Below, one piece after another: positions 19,782-28,252 of a DNA stretch of 64,000 bases. Below the pieces are notes generated by a model. The model saw nothing but the letters and a program-made list of their open reading frames with translations. It made no database searches and was not told the DNA's origin. Source of the DNA: Companilactobacillus kimchiensis (GTDB lineage: Bacteria > Bacillota > Bacilli > Lactobacillales > Lactobacillaceae); the NCBI RefSeq assembly GCF_001438805.1, contig NZ_JQCF01000006.1, positions 1-64,000 of the forward strand, read 5' to 3'. Position 1 is the stretch's first letter. Each line of letters opens with the position of its first letter. The position numbers and the translations under genes were made by a program.

Positions 19782-21283
19782 TATTCTTCACCTGCCATTC
19801 TAGCATTCTGTAAATCAGAGTCGATTGACTTTGATTTAGAACTATTAGTTACTAATAAACTGATACCAAAACCAATCACACAGAATAAAATAGCGACGGC
19901 AAAGGCAGCATGATAACCATTCAAAGTTGCATCGAAGAAGTTATCTTTATATTGCAATGGAGCTTGTGTTAATAATGATTTAGCAGGTTTCAAATTGTTA
20001 GTAACGTTAGTTAAGACACTGATCAAAATAGCTGTTCCCATTGAACTGAAAACTTGACGAACAGTATTATTTACAGCTGTACCATGACTCATTAAGTCAA
20101 ATGGCAAAGCATTCATACCATCAGTTGTTGCAGGCATCATAACCATTGAGATACCAAACATTCGGATCATGTAAAGGATAACAATATCTAAAACAGGGGT
20201 TGTTTTAGTAAGGAATAAGAATGGTACTGTACCGGCAGTTAACAAGAACATACCCATACGAGTTAGATCTTTAGGTCCAAATTTATCAAAAGCATTACCA
20301 GTGATTGGACTCATGATACCCATCATTAAAGCACCAGGTAGTAATGTTAATCCTGAATGGAAAGCTGACATACCTTTAACAATTTGAAGATATAGTGGTA
20401 GTACCATTTCAACACCGATCATTGCCATATTAGTAACTGATGACAAAGCGGCAGCGACGGCAAATTTCTTTTCTTTGAAAACACGTAATTCCAAGAATGG
20501 CGTTTCCATGTGAAGTTGACGATAACCAAATAGGAAAATAAAAATCAAACCAATTACGATCGATGCAATAACTGTCATTGAACCCCAACCGTCATTACCA
20601 ACTGATGAGAAACCATATAAAATGGCACCAAATCCAATAGTTGATTCGATCAATGATAAAATATCAAGCTTAGTTCTACGCGTTTGAATAACTGGACGCA
20701 TGAAGAAGAAAGCTAGGATAAGTACGATAACCACGATAGGAATGATCATTCCGAAAAGATCTCTCCATGTAAAGTTATCAATGATAAAACCTGAAAGTGT
20801 AGGTCCGATAGCAGGAGCAAGTCCAATAACTAAACCACCCAGACCCATGGCGGCCCCACGTTGATTAGCAGGGAAAATTGATAACATAACCATTTGCATA
20901 AGTGGCATTGTAATACCAACACCAACAGCTTGAACCAAACGACCAGCTAAGATTGTTCCAAAGTTAGGCGCTGTAAAACACATAATTGTTCCGACTAAGA
21001 AAGTCGACATTGCGATAATATATAAAATTTTCGTACTAAAATTGTTACTTAACCAAGCAGTAACAGGAATCATAATACCGTTAACTAGTAAAAAACCAGT
21101 TGTTAACCATTGAACATCAGATGTTGTAACATTGAATTCTTTCATTAACGTAGGAAATGCTGTAGTTAAAATTGTTCCGTTTAAAACCGTACAGAATGTA
21201 CCAACAAGAAGGACCATAACCAGAAGATTCCGGTTAAAGGTTTTCCCATGTGCATCCACAATAGCTTTATTATTATTTGCCAT
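19781..21283 (-). CDS. DHA2 family multidrug efflux MFS transporter (EmrB/QacA type)
   Basis: This 500-residue protein has about 14 predicted membrane helices. Typical features are the TTAFPTLMKEFNV segment after helix 1, the GRLVQAVGVGITMPL motif C-like region and the LPGALMMGIMSP segment. It should export hydrophobic drugs or toxic metabolites by proton antiport. It lies between a MarR-type regulator gene (upstream, 24 bp) and DUF4811 (downstream, overlapping), a standard efflux operon. The substrate cannot be told from sequence. Confidence 0.9.
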   Translation of the reverse strand: MANNNKAIVDAHGKTFNRNLLVMVLLVGTFCTVLNGTILTTAFPTLMKEFNVTTSDVQWLTTGFLLVNGIMIPVTAWLSNNFSTKILYIIAMSTFLVGTIMCFTAPNFGTILAGRLVQAVGVGITMPLMQMVMLSIFPANQRGAAMGLGGLVIGLAPAIGPTLSGFIIDNFTWRDLFGMIIPIVVIVLILAFFFMRPVIQTRRTKLDILSLIESTIGFGAILYGFSSVGNDGWGSMTVIASIVIGLIFIFLFGYRQLHMETPFLELRVFKEKKFAVAAALSSVTNMAMIGVEMVLPLYLQIVKGMSAFHSGLTLLPGALMMGIMSPITGNAFDKFGPKDLTRMGMFLLTAGTVPFLFLTKTTPVLDIVILYMIRMFGISMVMMPATTDGMNALPFDLMSHGTAVNNTVRQVFSSMGTAILISVLTNVTNNLKPAKSLLTQAPLQYKDNFFDATLNGYHAAFAVAILFCVIGFGISLLVTNSSKSKSIDSDLQNARMAGEE

Positions 21284-21307
21284 AATAACAAATTCCTCTT
21301 CTCTATT

Positions 21308-21745
21308 TTAGTTAGAAGGTATCTCGATGCTGTCTAAATTTTTATAAACCTTTTCTAATATACTCTCCAGTTGCTTTTGTTCCTCAAAAGTAATCCCTTT
21401 AAACATTATCTCGTTACTTTTACGGAAATCATTACGAACTTTATCGTAAAGTTCACTTCCCGCTTCAGTAATGCTGACAATTTTTTTGCGACCATTATTT
21501 GGATCAGGTTCTCTAAAAACAAACTGCTGATCCTCAAGTTTTTTCAATGAACGAGCAATCGTTGCACCATCAGACATGGTAATCTCACCAATCTTGTCCT
21601 GAGTACATTGACCATGTTTATAAACGATTGATAAAAGAATACTCTCAAAAGCATTCAAATTTTTATCCTTTAAATAGCTGGCCGCAATTCTTCGTTTTAT
21701 CTGCGTATACTTCATTACGAAACCAACTAAATTATAATCATCCAT
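21308..21745 (-). CDS. MarR family transcriptional regulator
   Basis: This is a 145-residue winged-helix protein. The recognition region is around TMSDGATIARSLKKLEDQQF (about 56-75) and the wing around NNGRKKIVSITEAG. It is the first gene of the operon with the DHA2 exporter and DUF4811, so it most likely represses that operon until a ligand binds. TGAGGTGA precedes the ATG. The 45 bp between the trpS terminator and this start must hold its promoter. Confidence 0.9.
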   Translation of the reverse strand: MDDYNLVGFVMKYTQIKRRIAASYLKDKNLNAFESILLSIVYKHGQCTQDKIGEITMSDGATIARSLKKLEDQQFVFREPDPNNGRKKIVSITEAGSELYDKVRNDFRKSNEIMFKGITFEEQKQLESILEKVYKNLDSIEIPSN

Positions 21746-21790
21746 AAATTCACCTCATTTTATTGAAAAAAATTTCTTTTTTTTAGAACA

Positions 21791-21847
21791 AAAAATATGC
21801 TACACCCGACTCTTGATAAAATCAAGAGTTAGACACAACATATTTTC
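21791..21847 (-). terminator. Terminator of trpS
   Basis: A long hairpin: inner perfect arms ACTCTTGAT/ATCAAGAGT (21809-21817, 21821-21829) with outer AAATATG/CATATTT pairing, and on the minus strand a T6 run. It lies about 27 bp past the trpS stop. Confidence 0.85.
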
Positions 21848-21873
21848 ATAAAATCGTTTTCAATTTTCAGAAA

Positions 21874-22890
21874 CTAATCAAAATAGTTAACTCCGATAGC
21901 AGCTCTAACTTCTTTTAAGGTTTGATTAGCAACAACATTGGCAGCATCGCTACCTTTTTTAAGAATATCGTAAACCCCAGGGATATCCTTTTCGTATTCG
22001 GCACGACGATTACGGATTGGTTCAAGAATTTCTTGAAGTACATCATTTAGATAACGTTTAACTTTTACATCACCCAAACCACCAGCTTGATATTGGGCCT
22101 TTAATTCAGCAATCTTTTCTTTATCAGTTCCAAAGGCATCAAGATATGTAAAGACAGTATTGCCTTCAATCTTACCAGGATCTTCGACGTGAATATGCTC
22201 AGGATCAGTGTACATTGACATAACCTTCTTTGTCACAACATCGGCTGGATCTGACAAGTAGATACAGTTACCAAGGGATTTACTCATCTTGGCGTTACCA
22301 TCGATACCAGGCAATCTACCTTGACCCTTAGGTGGGAAGTAACCTTCTGGTTCTACCAAAGTATCAACATTGTAAGTATTGTTAAAAGTACGAACTAGTT
22401 CACGAGCTTGTTCCATCATAGGTTCTTGATCATCACCAACAGGAACAGTGTCAGCTTTAAAAGCTGTGATATCAGCTGTTTGACTAACTGGGTAAGTTAA
22501 GAATCCAGCAGGAATACTTTGACCAAAACTCTTTTGTTTGATTTCTGTTTTAACAGTTGGATTTCTTTCCAAACGAGCAACAGATACAAGATCAAGATAG
22601 TACATTGTTAATTCATTCAAAGCAGGAATTTGTGATTGAACTAAAATATTAGTTTTAGCAGGATCAATTCCAACTGAAAGATAATCAAGGGCAACTTGAA
22701 TCAAACTGTTACGCACTTTTTCAGGATTTCTAGCATTATCAGTAAAAGCTTGCATATCAGCAATCATGATAAACATCTTGTATTTGCCTTCATTTTGAAG
22801 CTTAACACGGTTCTTCAATGACCCTAAATAGTGTCCGATATGTAATTTACCGGTAGGACGATCGCCTGTTAAAATAGTATTTGTTTTCAT
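21874..22890 (-). CDS. trpS: Tryptophanyl-tRNA synthetase
   Basis: This class I synthetase charges tRNA-Trp. It has GDRPTGKLHIGHYLGS with the HIGH motif (about 9-24), the GDDQEP motif near residue 150, and KMSKSLGN near residue 206. The 338-residue length is standard. A Trp-specific T-box leader lies upstream at about 23576-23828, but 690 bp with no open reading frame of note separates them, occupied largely by two repeat elements. I see no closer promoter, so expression probably depends on long readthrough RNA. Confidence 0.96.
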   Translation of the reverse strand: MKTNTILTGDRPTGKLHIGHYLGSLKNRVKLQNEGKYKMFIMIADMQAFTDNARNPEKVRNSLIQVALDYLSVGIDPAKTNILVQSQIPALNELTMYYLDLVSVARLERNPTVKTEIKQKSFGQSIPAGFLTYPVSQTADITAFKADTVPVGDDQEPMMEQARELVRTFNNTYNVDTLVEPEGYFPPKGQGRLPGIDGNAKMSKSLGNCIYLSDPADVVTKKVMSMYTDPEHIHVEDPGKIEGNTVFTYLDAFGTDKEKIAELKAQYQAGGLGDVKVKRYLNDVLQEILEPIRNRRAEYEKDIPGVYDILKKGSDAANVVANQTLKEVRAAIGVNYFD

Positions 22891-22943
22891 GTTTTTTCCT
22901 CCTGGATTTCATTAAAGCAAAGCAAATTTGAGTACTTATTAAG

Positions 22944-23107
22944 GATGCCGTCTTCCACAAAAATTGAAATTTGGCTGGAACGTGGTGGGCACAACTTCGA
23001 ACCAACTCAAAACCGGAGTTGGTTTGAAGATTGGCCTTGTTCTAAGTGGGTTCCCCACTAAGAACAATTTCACCACTGAGCCAATTTCAATTTTTGTTCC
23101 AGACTGG
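22944..23107 (+). repeat. Cloverleaf repeat, copy D (forward, best preserved)
   Basis: The outer arms are 22959-22976 and 23079-23095 (17 pairs, one bulge). Hairpin 1 has perfect 9-bp arms AACCAACTC/GAGTTGGTT (23000-23008, 23016-23024). Hairpin 2 pairs TTGTTCTAAGTGGG with CCCACTAAGAACAA at 13 of 14 positions. It lies between trpS and its T-box leader and faces copy E. Confidence 0.9.
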
Positions 23108-23347
23108 TGTATTTGTTATTTTGATTCCATTTAATAAAAAATCAATATACTATTGATTAACACCTAATTGATTGAATGATTTTAACAATTAAAGGCCAAA
23201 ACATTTTAAAAGCTATGGTCCCAACCAGAATACTTTCACTACCGATTTATAGTTAATCAAAATTAAATTGGATGTAATAAAATCAAAAATATAATAACAA
23301 TTAAACCCACATCATTTTTCAATAGCAAAACATACTAACCAAAACCT

Positions 23348-23513
23348 AGCCTGGAGCAAAAATTTCAATTGGCTCAGTAGTGAAATTATTCTTAGTCAGC
23401 GAACTCTGCTGGCTTAGAATAAGGCCGAACTTGAAGACTCTTGGAACAAGAGGCTCCAAGTCGTGCCCACTACGTTCCAGCCAAATTGAAATTTTCGCGG
23501 AAGGCGGCATCCT
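23348..23513 (-). repeat. Cloverleaf repeat, copy E (reverse)
   Basis: The outer arms AAAATTTCAATTGGCT (23359-23374) and 23479-23495 pair with one bulge. Inner hairpins are the TTCTTAGTC-AGC...GCT-GGCTTAGAA arm set, and CTTGAAGACTCTTGG pairing with the GGCTCCAAGTC side imperfectly. It is inverted relative to copy D, 240 bp away. Confidence 0.85.
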
Positions 23514-23575
23514 TCAACCAACCAAAACTATTGCAGTTTAGTCAAAAAGCTAGTAGAGTAGTCAGTCTTACCGAT

Positions 23576-23800
23576 AAAAAAAGAGCACCCTAATTAAATT
23601 AATTAATAGGACGCTCTAACGTGGTACCACCTGTTTTGTAGAGAATTTCTCTACCACTCAAAGTTATAAGGTAACTAACCATACCCATTTCCTAAAACAA
23701 GGTCGGTAACTTTTTCAGACTAAGAAGTTACTCTCTGGACCAACTTACTTGAATTAGTACTTAAAAATGCTTATGCTTTAATGTACTCTAATTGCTATTA
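23576..23800 (-). promoter_or_regulatory. T-box riboswitch, probable Trp specifier (trpS leader)
   Basis: On the minus strand the leader contains the AGAGAG distal Stem I motif, the conserved T-box AGGTGGTACCACG (23620-23632) and a terminator hairpin with a T7 run (23576-23618). A GAAATGGGTATGG segment offers TGG (23685-23687), followed by a purine, as specifier, matching Trp. Uncharged tRNA-Trp would bind and favour the antiterminator. The next co-directional gene is trpS, which supports the assignment. Confidence 0.88.
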
Positions 23801-23828
23801 GCATAATTAAAAAACGACAAATTGTCAA
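23800..23828 (-). promoter_or_regulatory. Promoter of the trpS T-box leader
   Basis: TTGACA (23823-23828) and TATGCT (23800-23805) are separated by 17 bases on the minus strand. The -35 box lies only 15 bp from the start codon of the divergent helicase gene, so the two promoters must overlap. Confidence 0.65.
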
Positions 23829-23842
23829 CGAGGAGTAGTTTA

Positions 23843-26116
23843 ATGACGATTAATCAATCTAAAGATGAAGAACAACAACGTGTCGATGTCGTTGCTAAAA
23901 AAATCGACGACAACATTGACCGAGTTGATCAAAGTATTGCTCAAGCACACCAAGAAACCAGCCGTATTGAACGTAATTATGGCGAAAATACTAAAGTCAA
24001 TACAACCGAAGTTGATGACCAAATGGAAACTAATGCTTCAGTTCAACAGCAGAAACAATTAGTTTCGTTAGCTGTCGAAAATGAAAATATTTTAAATTCA
24101 AATAGATTAAAACTCGAAAATCTTCAGGGCTCACCCTACTTTGGACGAATTGACATTCTCGAAGACGGCGAAGAGGATACGCTTTATATTGGAACTTCCA
24201 CTTTGCAAGATGACGATGGGGAATTTCTAATTTATGATTGGCGTGCCCCAATTTCTGGTATCTACTATAACGGTGTTTTAGGAAAAGTACATTACAAAAC
24301 ACCCAACGGAACAGCTGAAGTCGACCTCAAGAAGAAACGTCAATTTCAAATTATTCACGATAAGATCAGAAATATGTTTGATACTAACGAAACCGTCGGC
24401 GATGAAATTTTGCAATCAGTCTTGGGTGAATATAGCGATGAATATATGCGAAATATTGTTGCAACTATTCAGCAAGAGCAAAATACCATTATCCGGGATA
24501 CTCACTCTGACGTCCTTTTAGTTCAGGGTGTCGCTGGTTCCGGCAAAACTTCAGCCATCTTACAACGAGTGGCTTATCTGCTTTATCACAGTCGTTCAAC
24601 TATGAACGCCGATAATATTGTATTATTTTCACCCAACAAATTATTCAGCAATTATATTTCAGAAGTTTTACCAAGTTTAGGTGAAAGAAATATGCGGCAA
24701 GTTACTTTGAATGAATTCATTGCTTTACGTTTATCAGGAGTTCATGTGGAGACCCTCTTTGAACGTTATGAAAAAGATGAACGTAATCTTCCTCAGGCAA
24801 CCATTAAAATCCGTCTGTACAAAGAGAGCGGCGAATTCTTAGATAAACTTGATCAACTAGAAAATGAACATCCCGAACATATTTTACATTTTGAGGATAT
24901 TATTTTTGAAGGTAAACCATTCTTTACCAAAGAAGAAATTTCTGAAATCTACGATCATATCAATCATGCTTATCATATTCCTGACCGTTTCCTCAAAACT
25001 AAAAATATTTTGATCAAACGTCTTCAAAAGAGGATTCATGCTGATCGTAATGAGGATTGGGTACAAGCTGAAATCGATAATCTTTCTGATGAAGATTTTC
25101 AACAAATCATTACCGACCATGATATTGAAGAATCAACCAATCAACGCGAAATCATTGCTGAAGAATTTTTGCGTGAACGTTACGCTCCCATTTATAACGC
25201 CTTGATCAATAATTACTTCATCAATCCTTATAGGGAATATCTTTTCCTATTAGGAGAGTTGCAACAAGATTTAGTCCCTGATAACGTTTGGCAAACAATG
25301 ATTGAATCAATTGATGATCAAATCGAAGCTCATAAATTAAATTTGAGTGATTCAATTGGTGTGCTATATTTACGTGACCTAATTACTGAAGGTGGCATCA
25401 ACCATGCCATTCAACATATTTTTATTGACGAGGTTCAAGATTACACCATGGCGCAACTAAAATACATCAGTCACGCCTTTCCGAATGCTAAAATGACTTT
25501 GCTGGGTGATCGGGCGCAAGATGTTCTAACTAGTTCGTACCGTCAAAAAGATCTCGTAACTGAAGTTAACGAACTATTCAGTAAAAAGCGAATCAATACT
25601 ATCACCTTGAATCAAAGTTATCGTTCAACTGCTGAAATAACTAATTTTGCTACAAAATTATTACCCAATGGTGCAGAGATCAAGGCCTTTTCTCGTCAAG
25701 GTGAAGATCCTACCATCAAAATTTTTGATGATAACAACTATTATCAAGGTCTCAAAGAAACTGCCAAAGATTTGAATAAGAAATACGAAACTGTCGCTAT
25801 CTTGACACGTAATCAAGCTCAGGCTGAACAAATCTATACTCATTTTAGTGATGAATCAATCGTGACCCTAGTAGATGCTGACTTCCGCTCTATTCCCAAA
25901 GGGATTTTAATTCTACCGATCTACTTAGCAAAGGGATTAGAATTTGATGCTGTAATTGCCCATGATGTTTCGGTCAAAAACTATCCTGATACCCGCAGTA
26001 GTGACGTTCTCTATACTATTTGTACTAGAGCTATGCATAGTTTAACTTTATGTGTTGATAAAGAACTATCACCATTATTGAGTAATGAATCAGCCACTTT
26101 AATTTCTGAACAATAA
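23843..26116 (+). CDS. helD: HelD-like superfamily 1 helicase / RNA polymerase recycling factor
   Basis: HelD proteins bind RNA polymerase and use ATP to release stalled complexes and DNA. This 757-residue protein has an N-terminal coiled-coil arm (about 1-90), Walker A GVAGSGKTS near residue 231, the Walker B-like FIDEVQDYT near 530, GDRAQ, and NQSYRST near 590; the UvrD-like order fits HelD. The ATG at 23843 with GAGGAG upstream is chosen over an in-frame TTG 21 bp earlier. It is monocistronic, divergent from the trpS leader, and ends at the hairpin at 26157-26198. Confidence 0.88.
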   Translation: MTINQSKDEEQQRVDVVAKKIDDNIDRVDQSIAQAHQETSRIERNYGENTKVNTTEVDDQMETNASVQQQKQLVSLAVENENILNSNRLKLENLQGSPYFGRIDILEDGEEDTLYIGTSTLQDDDGEFLIYDWRAPISGIYYNGVLGKVHYKTPNGTAEVDLKKKRQFQIIHDKIRNMFDTNETVGDEILQSVLGEYSDEYMRNIVATIQQEQNTIIRDTHSDVLLVQGVAGSGKTSAILQRVAYLLYHSRSTMNADNIVLFSPNKLFSNYISEVLPSLGERNMRQVTLNEFIALRLSGVHVETLFERYEKDERNLPQATIKIRLYKESGEFLDKLDQLENEHPEHILHFEDIIFEGKPFFTKEEISEIYDHINHAYHIPDRFLKTKNILIKRLQKRIHADRNEDWVQAEIDNLSDEDFQQIITDHDIEESTNQREIIAEEFLRERYAPIYNALINNYFINPYREYLFLLGELQQDLVPDNVWQTMIESIDDQIEAHKLNLSDSIGVLYLRDLITEGGINHAIQHIFIDEVQDYTMAQLKYISHAFPNAKMTLLGDRAQDVLTSSYRQKDLVTEVNELFSKKRINTITLNQSYRSTAEITNFATKLLPNGAEIKAFSRQGEDPTIKIFDDNNYYQGLKETAKDLNKKYETVAILTRNQAQAEQIYTHFSDESIVTLVDADFRSIPKGILILPIYLAKGLEFDAVIAHDVSVKNYPDTRSSDVLYTICTRAMHSLTLCVDKELSPLLSNESATLISEQ

Positions 26117-26134
26117 TTTAAAATGTTTTTAAAT

Positions 26135-26227
26135 TTAAATTTGCAGCATAAATATGAACGAAAAAACACCTTATCAATTGATAGGGTGTTTTTTCGTTAG
26201 TCCTCAAAATCTGACCGTGTTTTGTTT
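26135..26227. terminator. Bidirectional terminator within an eroded second-family element
   Basis: A 21-bp hairpin with one mismatch (26157-26177, 26178-26198; AACGAAAAAACACC arm) ends with T6 on both strands. It serves the convergent helicase and CPBP-like genes. The flanks GCAGCATAAA and CTGACCGTGTTTTG resemble GCAGCATAAA and CTGACCATGTTATG of the 18874-19030 element, so this terminator may derive from that family. Confidence 0.8.
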
Positions 26228-26240
26228 TGTTCTTTAAATT

Positions 26241-26906
26241 CTAAATTATAATAGTCCCAACTGCAGCACTGATCATAGCCACAAAAATTGGCATCTTTTC
26301 ATCTTTAGTATAGAGATAAGTTAAAGCATAGCACCAACCTAATGCCATCATCATCATAAACTGGGTAATTGATCCTGGCAAACTGATCAAACCAGCAACC
26401 ACACCACTCAATAAAATCCCCATAATAGCACTATATGAAGAGTTTTTTCTAAAGAAGTAATTGAAGAAAAATCCTGTTTGAACTAATTGTTGTTGAATTG
26501 CCACAATAAAAACATTAGCAATCATGTTGAAAAGAAAGACGTTCTGATCTGAACTAGCAACGTCATCATTCTGAAAGCTTGGTAATTTACCAGTAACTTG
26601 TAAATAACTGACCATGATTCTAAGTAAACAAACCATGATGATCATCAAACTTACAAAACCAATATTAGAAACTAACGAGTAAACAAATCCATCCGCTGAA
26701 TCTGAAAATGATTTTTCTTCACGGACATATTTTCTAATCATTAAGAATAATGTGATAATACCAACTGCAAAGAATGCAATCATCATCGGCATATCAATAC
26801 CCTTTTTGGTAGCCGCATTATTTTTTAACATCAATGTGGCAACCGAAAATGCGATCCAAATTATATATCTAACAAAATCTGTAGCCGGGGATTCTCCTAC
26901 GCGCAT
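26241..26906 (-). CDS. CPBP-like membrane protein lacking catalytic residues
   Basis: This 221-residue protein has about 6-7 membrane helices. Its C-terminal half is laid out like the CPBP (Abi) intramembrane protease family: QQQLVQTGFFFNYFFRK (138-154) stands where EExxxR is usual, GVVAGLISLP where FxxxH is usual, and ALGWCYALTYLYTKD fits motif 3 surroundings. The catalytic Glu pair, Arg and His are all absent. It may be a non-proteolytic relative; alternatively the resemblance is only structural. The ATG at 26906 behind GGAAGAAG is preferred over a TTG 15 bp upstream. Confidence 0.5.
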   Translation of the reverse strand: MRVGESPATDFVRYIIWIAFSVATLMLKNNAATKKGIDMPMMIAFFAVGIITLFLMIRKYVREEKSFSDSADGFVYSLVSNIGFVSLMIIMVCLLRIMVSYLQVTGKLPSFQNDDVASSDQNVFLFNMIANVFIVAIQQQLVQTGFFFNYFFRKNSSYSAIMGILLSGVVAGLISLPGSITQFMMMMALGWCYALTYLYTKDEKMPIFVAMISAAVGTIII

Positions 26907-27018
26907 AATAACTTCTTCCAATCAATAATTTTACTTTGTCATTATATCATAAGCCAATACTTCATTTTCATTACGTTTTCAACTATTATTAGAAGAGTAT
27001 TTATGGAGGGATTTATTA

Positions 27019-28092
27019 ATGAATAAAAGTTCACGTATTTTTTATCTTGATTTTATCCGTGTTATCGCCATCTTATTGGTTATTTTCATTCACGTTTCAG
27101 CTATCGACACAACTTTGAATATCGGTAGTGGTCAGTGGCAAATAACCAAAATTTTAAATTACTTAGCCCACATTAGTGTTCCAATATTTTTTATGATCTC
27201 TGGTTCACTTTTACTAAATAGTAAAAAAACAACCTCTCTGAGTTACACTTGGAAACAACGTATTCCCAGAGTTGCCATTCCATTTATTCTTTGGTCGATT
27301 ATTTCACCAATTGTCGTTGGTATCTACGCTCATTCGTTGTCATTCAAAAATGTCTTTTCAGTCGTTAAAACCATTCTCTATCAGCCAACATCCCCAACTC
27401 TTTGGTTCATGTATCCACTCGTTGGCATTTACATTCTTTCACCAGTGATCAAAACTTTTGTCCAAAACGCAACTACTACTATGTTAGTTTATGTTACCGG
27501 AATTTGGTTGGTAACATGTTCCCTATTACCATCAATCACCGTTATGTTGCCTAAGAGTTTCAATCATGTTCTAGAATTATCACCAATTGCCAATTTCTTC
27601 TTAGTCGGCGGTTTTACTGGCTACTTCATTTTGGGTTACTTGTTAACTAAAGTAAAAGTTGAAAATACTCACAGTTTAGTATTACTCGCCATCTTCTTAA
27701 TTTTTGGATTAGCTGGTAATTTTATTTCCGAAGCCGTCCCAGCTATCTTCGACGCCAATAATGGCTACTACGTTACTTCCATTTTCATTCCCATTATGGC
27801 GGTTGCGGCCTTCATCCTATTACAAAAATGGGGTAGTCGCATCAAATCACCAACAACCATCAAGATTTTCGAATTCTTATCACCACTAGTTTTTGGAGTA
27901 TATCTAATTCATAATCTTTTGATTCTTTATGTTGAACCTTGGTTTATGAATAACGTGCCGATTCACGGTCTATTGGCAACCTTTACACGTTATTTATTCG
28001 TTTTGATTTTATCAATTGCTATTATTTGGGTCATCAATTTAATTCCGGGATTAAATTATTTATTAACCGGAAATTCATCTAAAAAGAAATAA
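27019..28092 (+). CDS. Acyltransferase family 3 membrane protein
   Basis: This is a 357-residue integral membrane protein with about 10 helices and the family opening YLDFIRVIAILLVIFIHVS (9-27), which carries the conserved Arg and His needed for acyl transfer. Homologues O-acetylate or otherwise acylate surface polysaccharides, peptidoglycan or lipids; the acceptor here is unknown. The start follows GGAGGG. It is a single gene, divergent from the CPBP-like gene and convergent with the LPxTG protein gene. Confidence 0.87.
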   Translation: MNKSSRIFYLDFIRVIAILLVIFIHVSAIDTTLNIGSGQWQITKILNYLAHISVPIFFMISGSLLLNSKKTTSLSYTWKQRIPRVAIPFILWSIISPIVVGIYAHSLSFKNVFSVVKTILYQPTSPTLWFMYPLVGIYILSPVIKTFVQNATTTMLVYVTGIWLVTCSLLPSITVMLPKSFNHVLELSPIANFFLVGGFTGYFILGYLLTKVKVENTHSLVLLAIFLIFGLAGNFISEAVPAIFDANNGYYVTSIFIPIMAVAAFILLQKWGSRIKSPTTIKIFEFLSPLVFGVYLIHNLLILYVEPWFMNNVPIHGLLATFTRYLFVLILSIAIIWVINLIPGLNYLLTGNSSKKK

Positions 28093-28145
28093 AAATTCCG
28101 TCTTCCATAACAAAGCCAATTTGGTTTATTGTTATGAATTCTAAA

Positions 28146-28216
28146 TCAAAAATCACACCATATTATTGTGAGTCCTTATTTGGATTCATAAACAATAATG
28201 TAGTGTGATTTTTTGT
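28146..28216. terminator. Bidirectional terminator between acyltransferase and LPxTG genes
   Basis: A long inverted repeat (28148-28169 with 28192-28213, 20 of 22 pairs) has A and T runs at both ends. Just before it, TTCCGTCTTCCATAACAAAGCC resembles the start of the cloverleaf repeat, so this may be a heavily rebuilt remnant of it. Confidence 0.8.
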
Positions 28217-28252
28217 GTAATACGGAGTTTTCCAATAACGAAAGCTCAGTTT

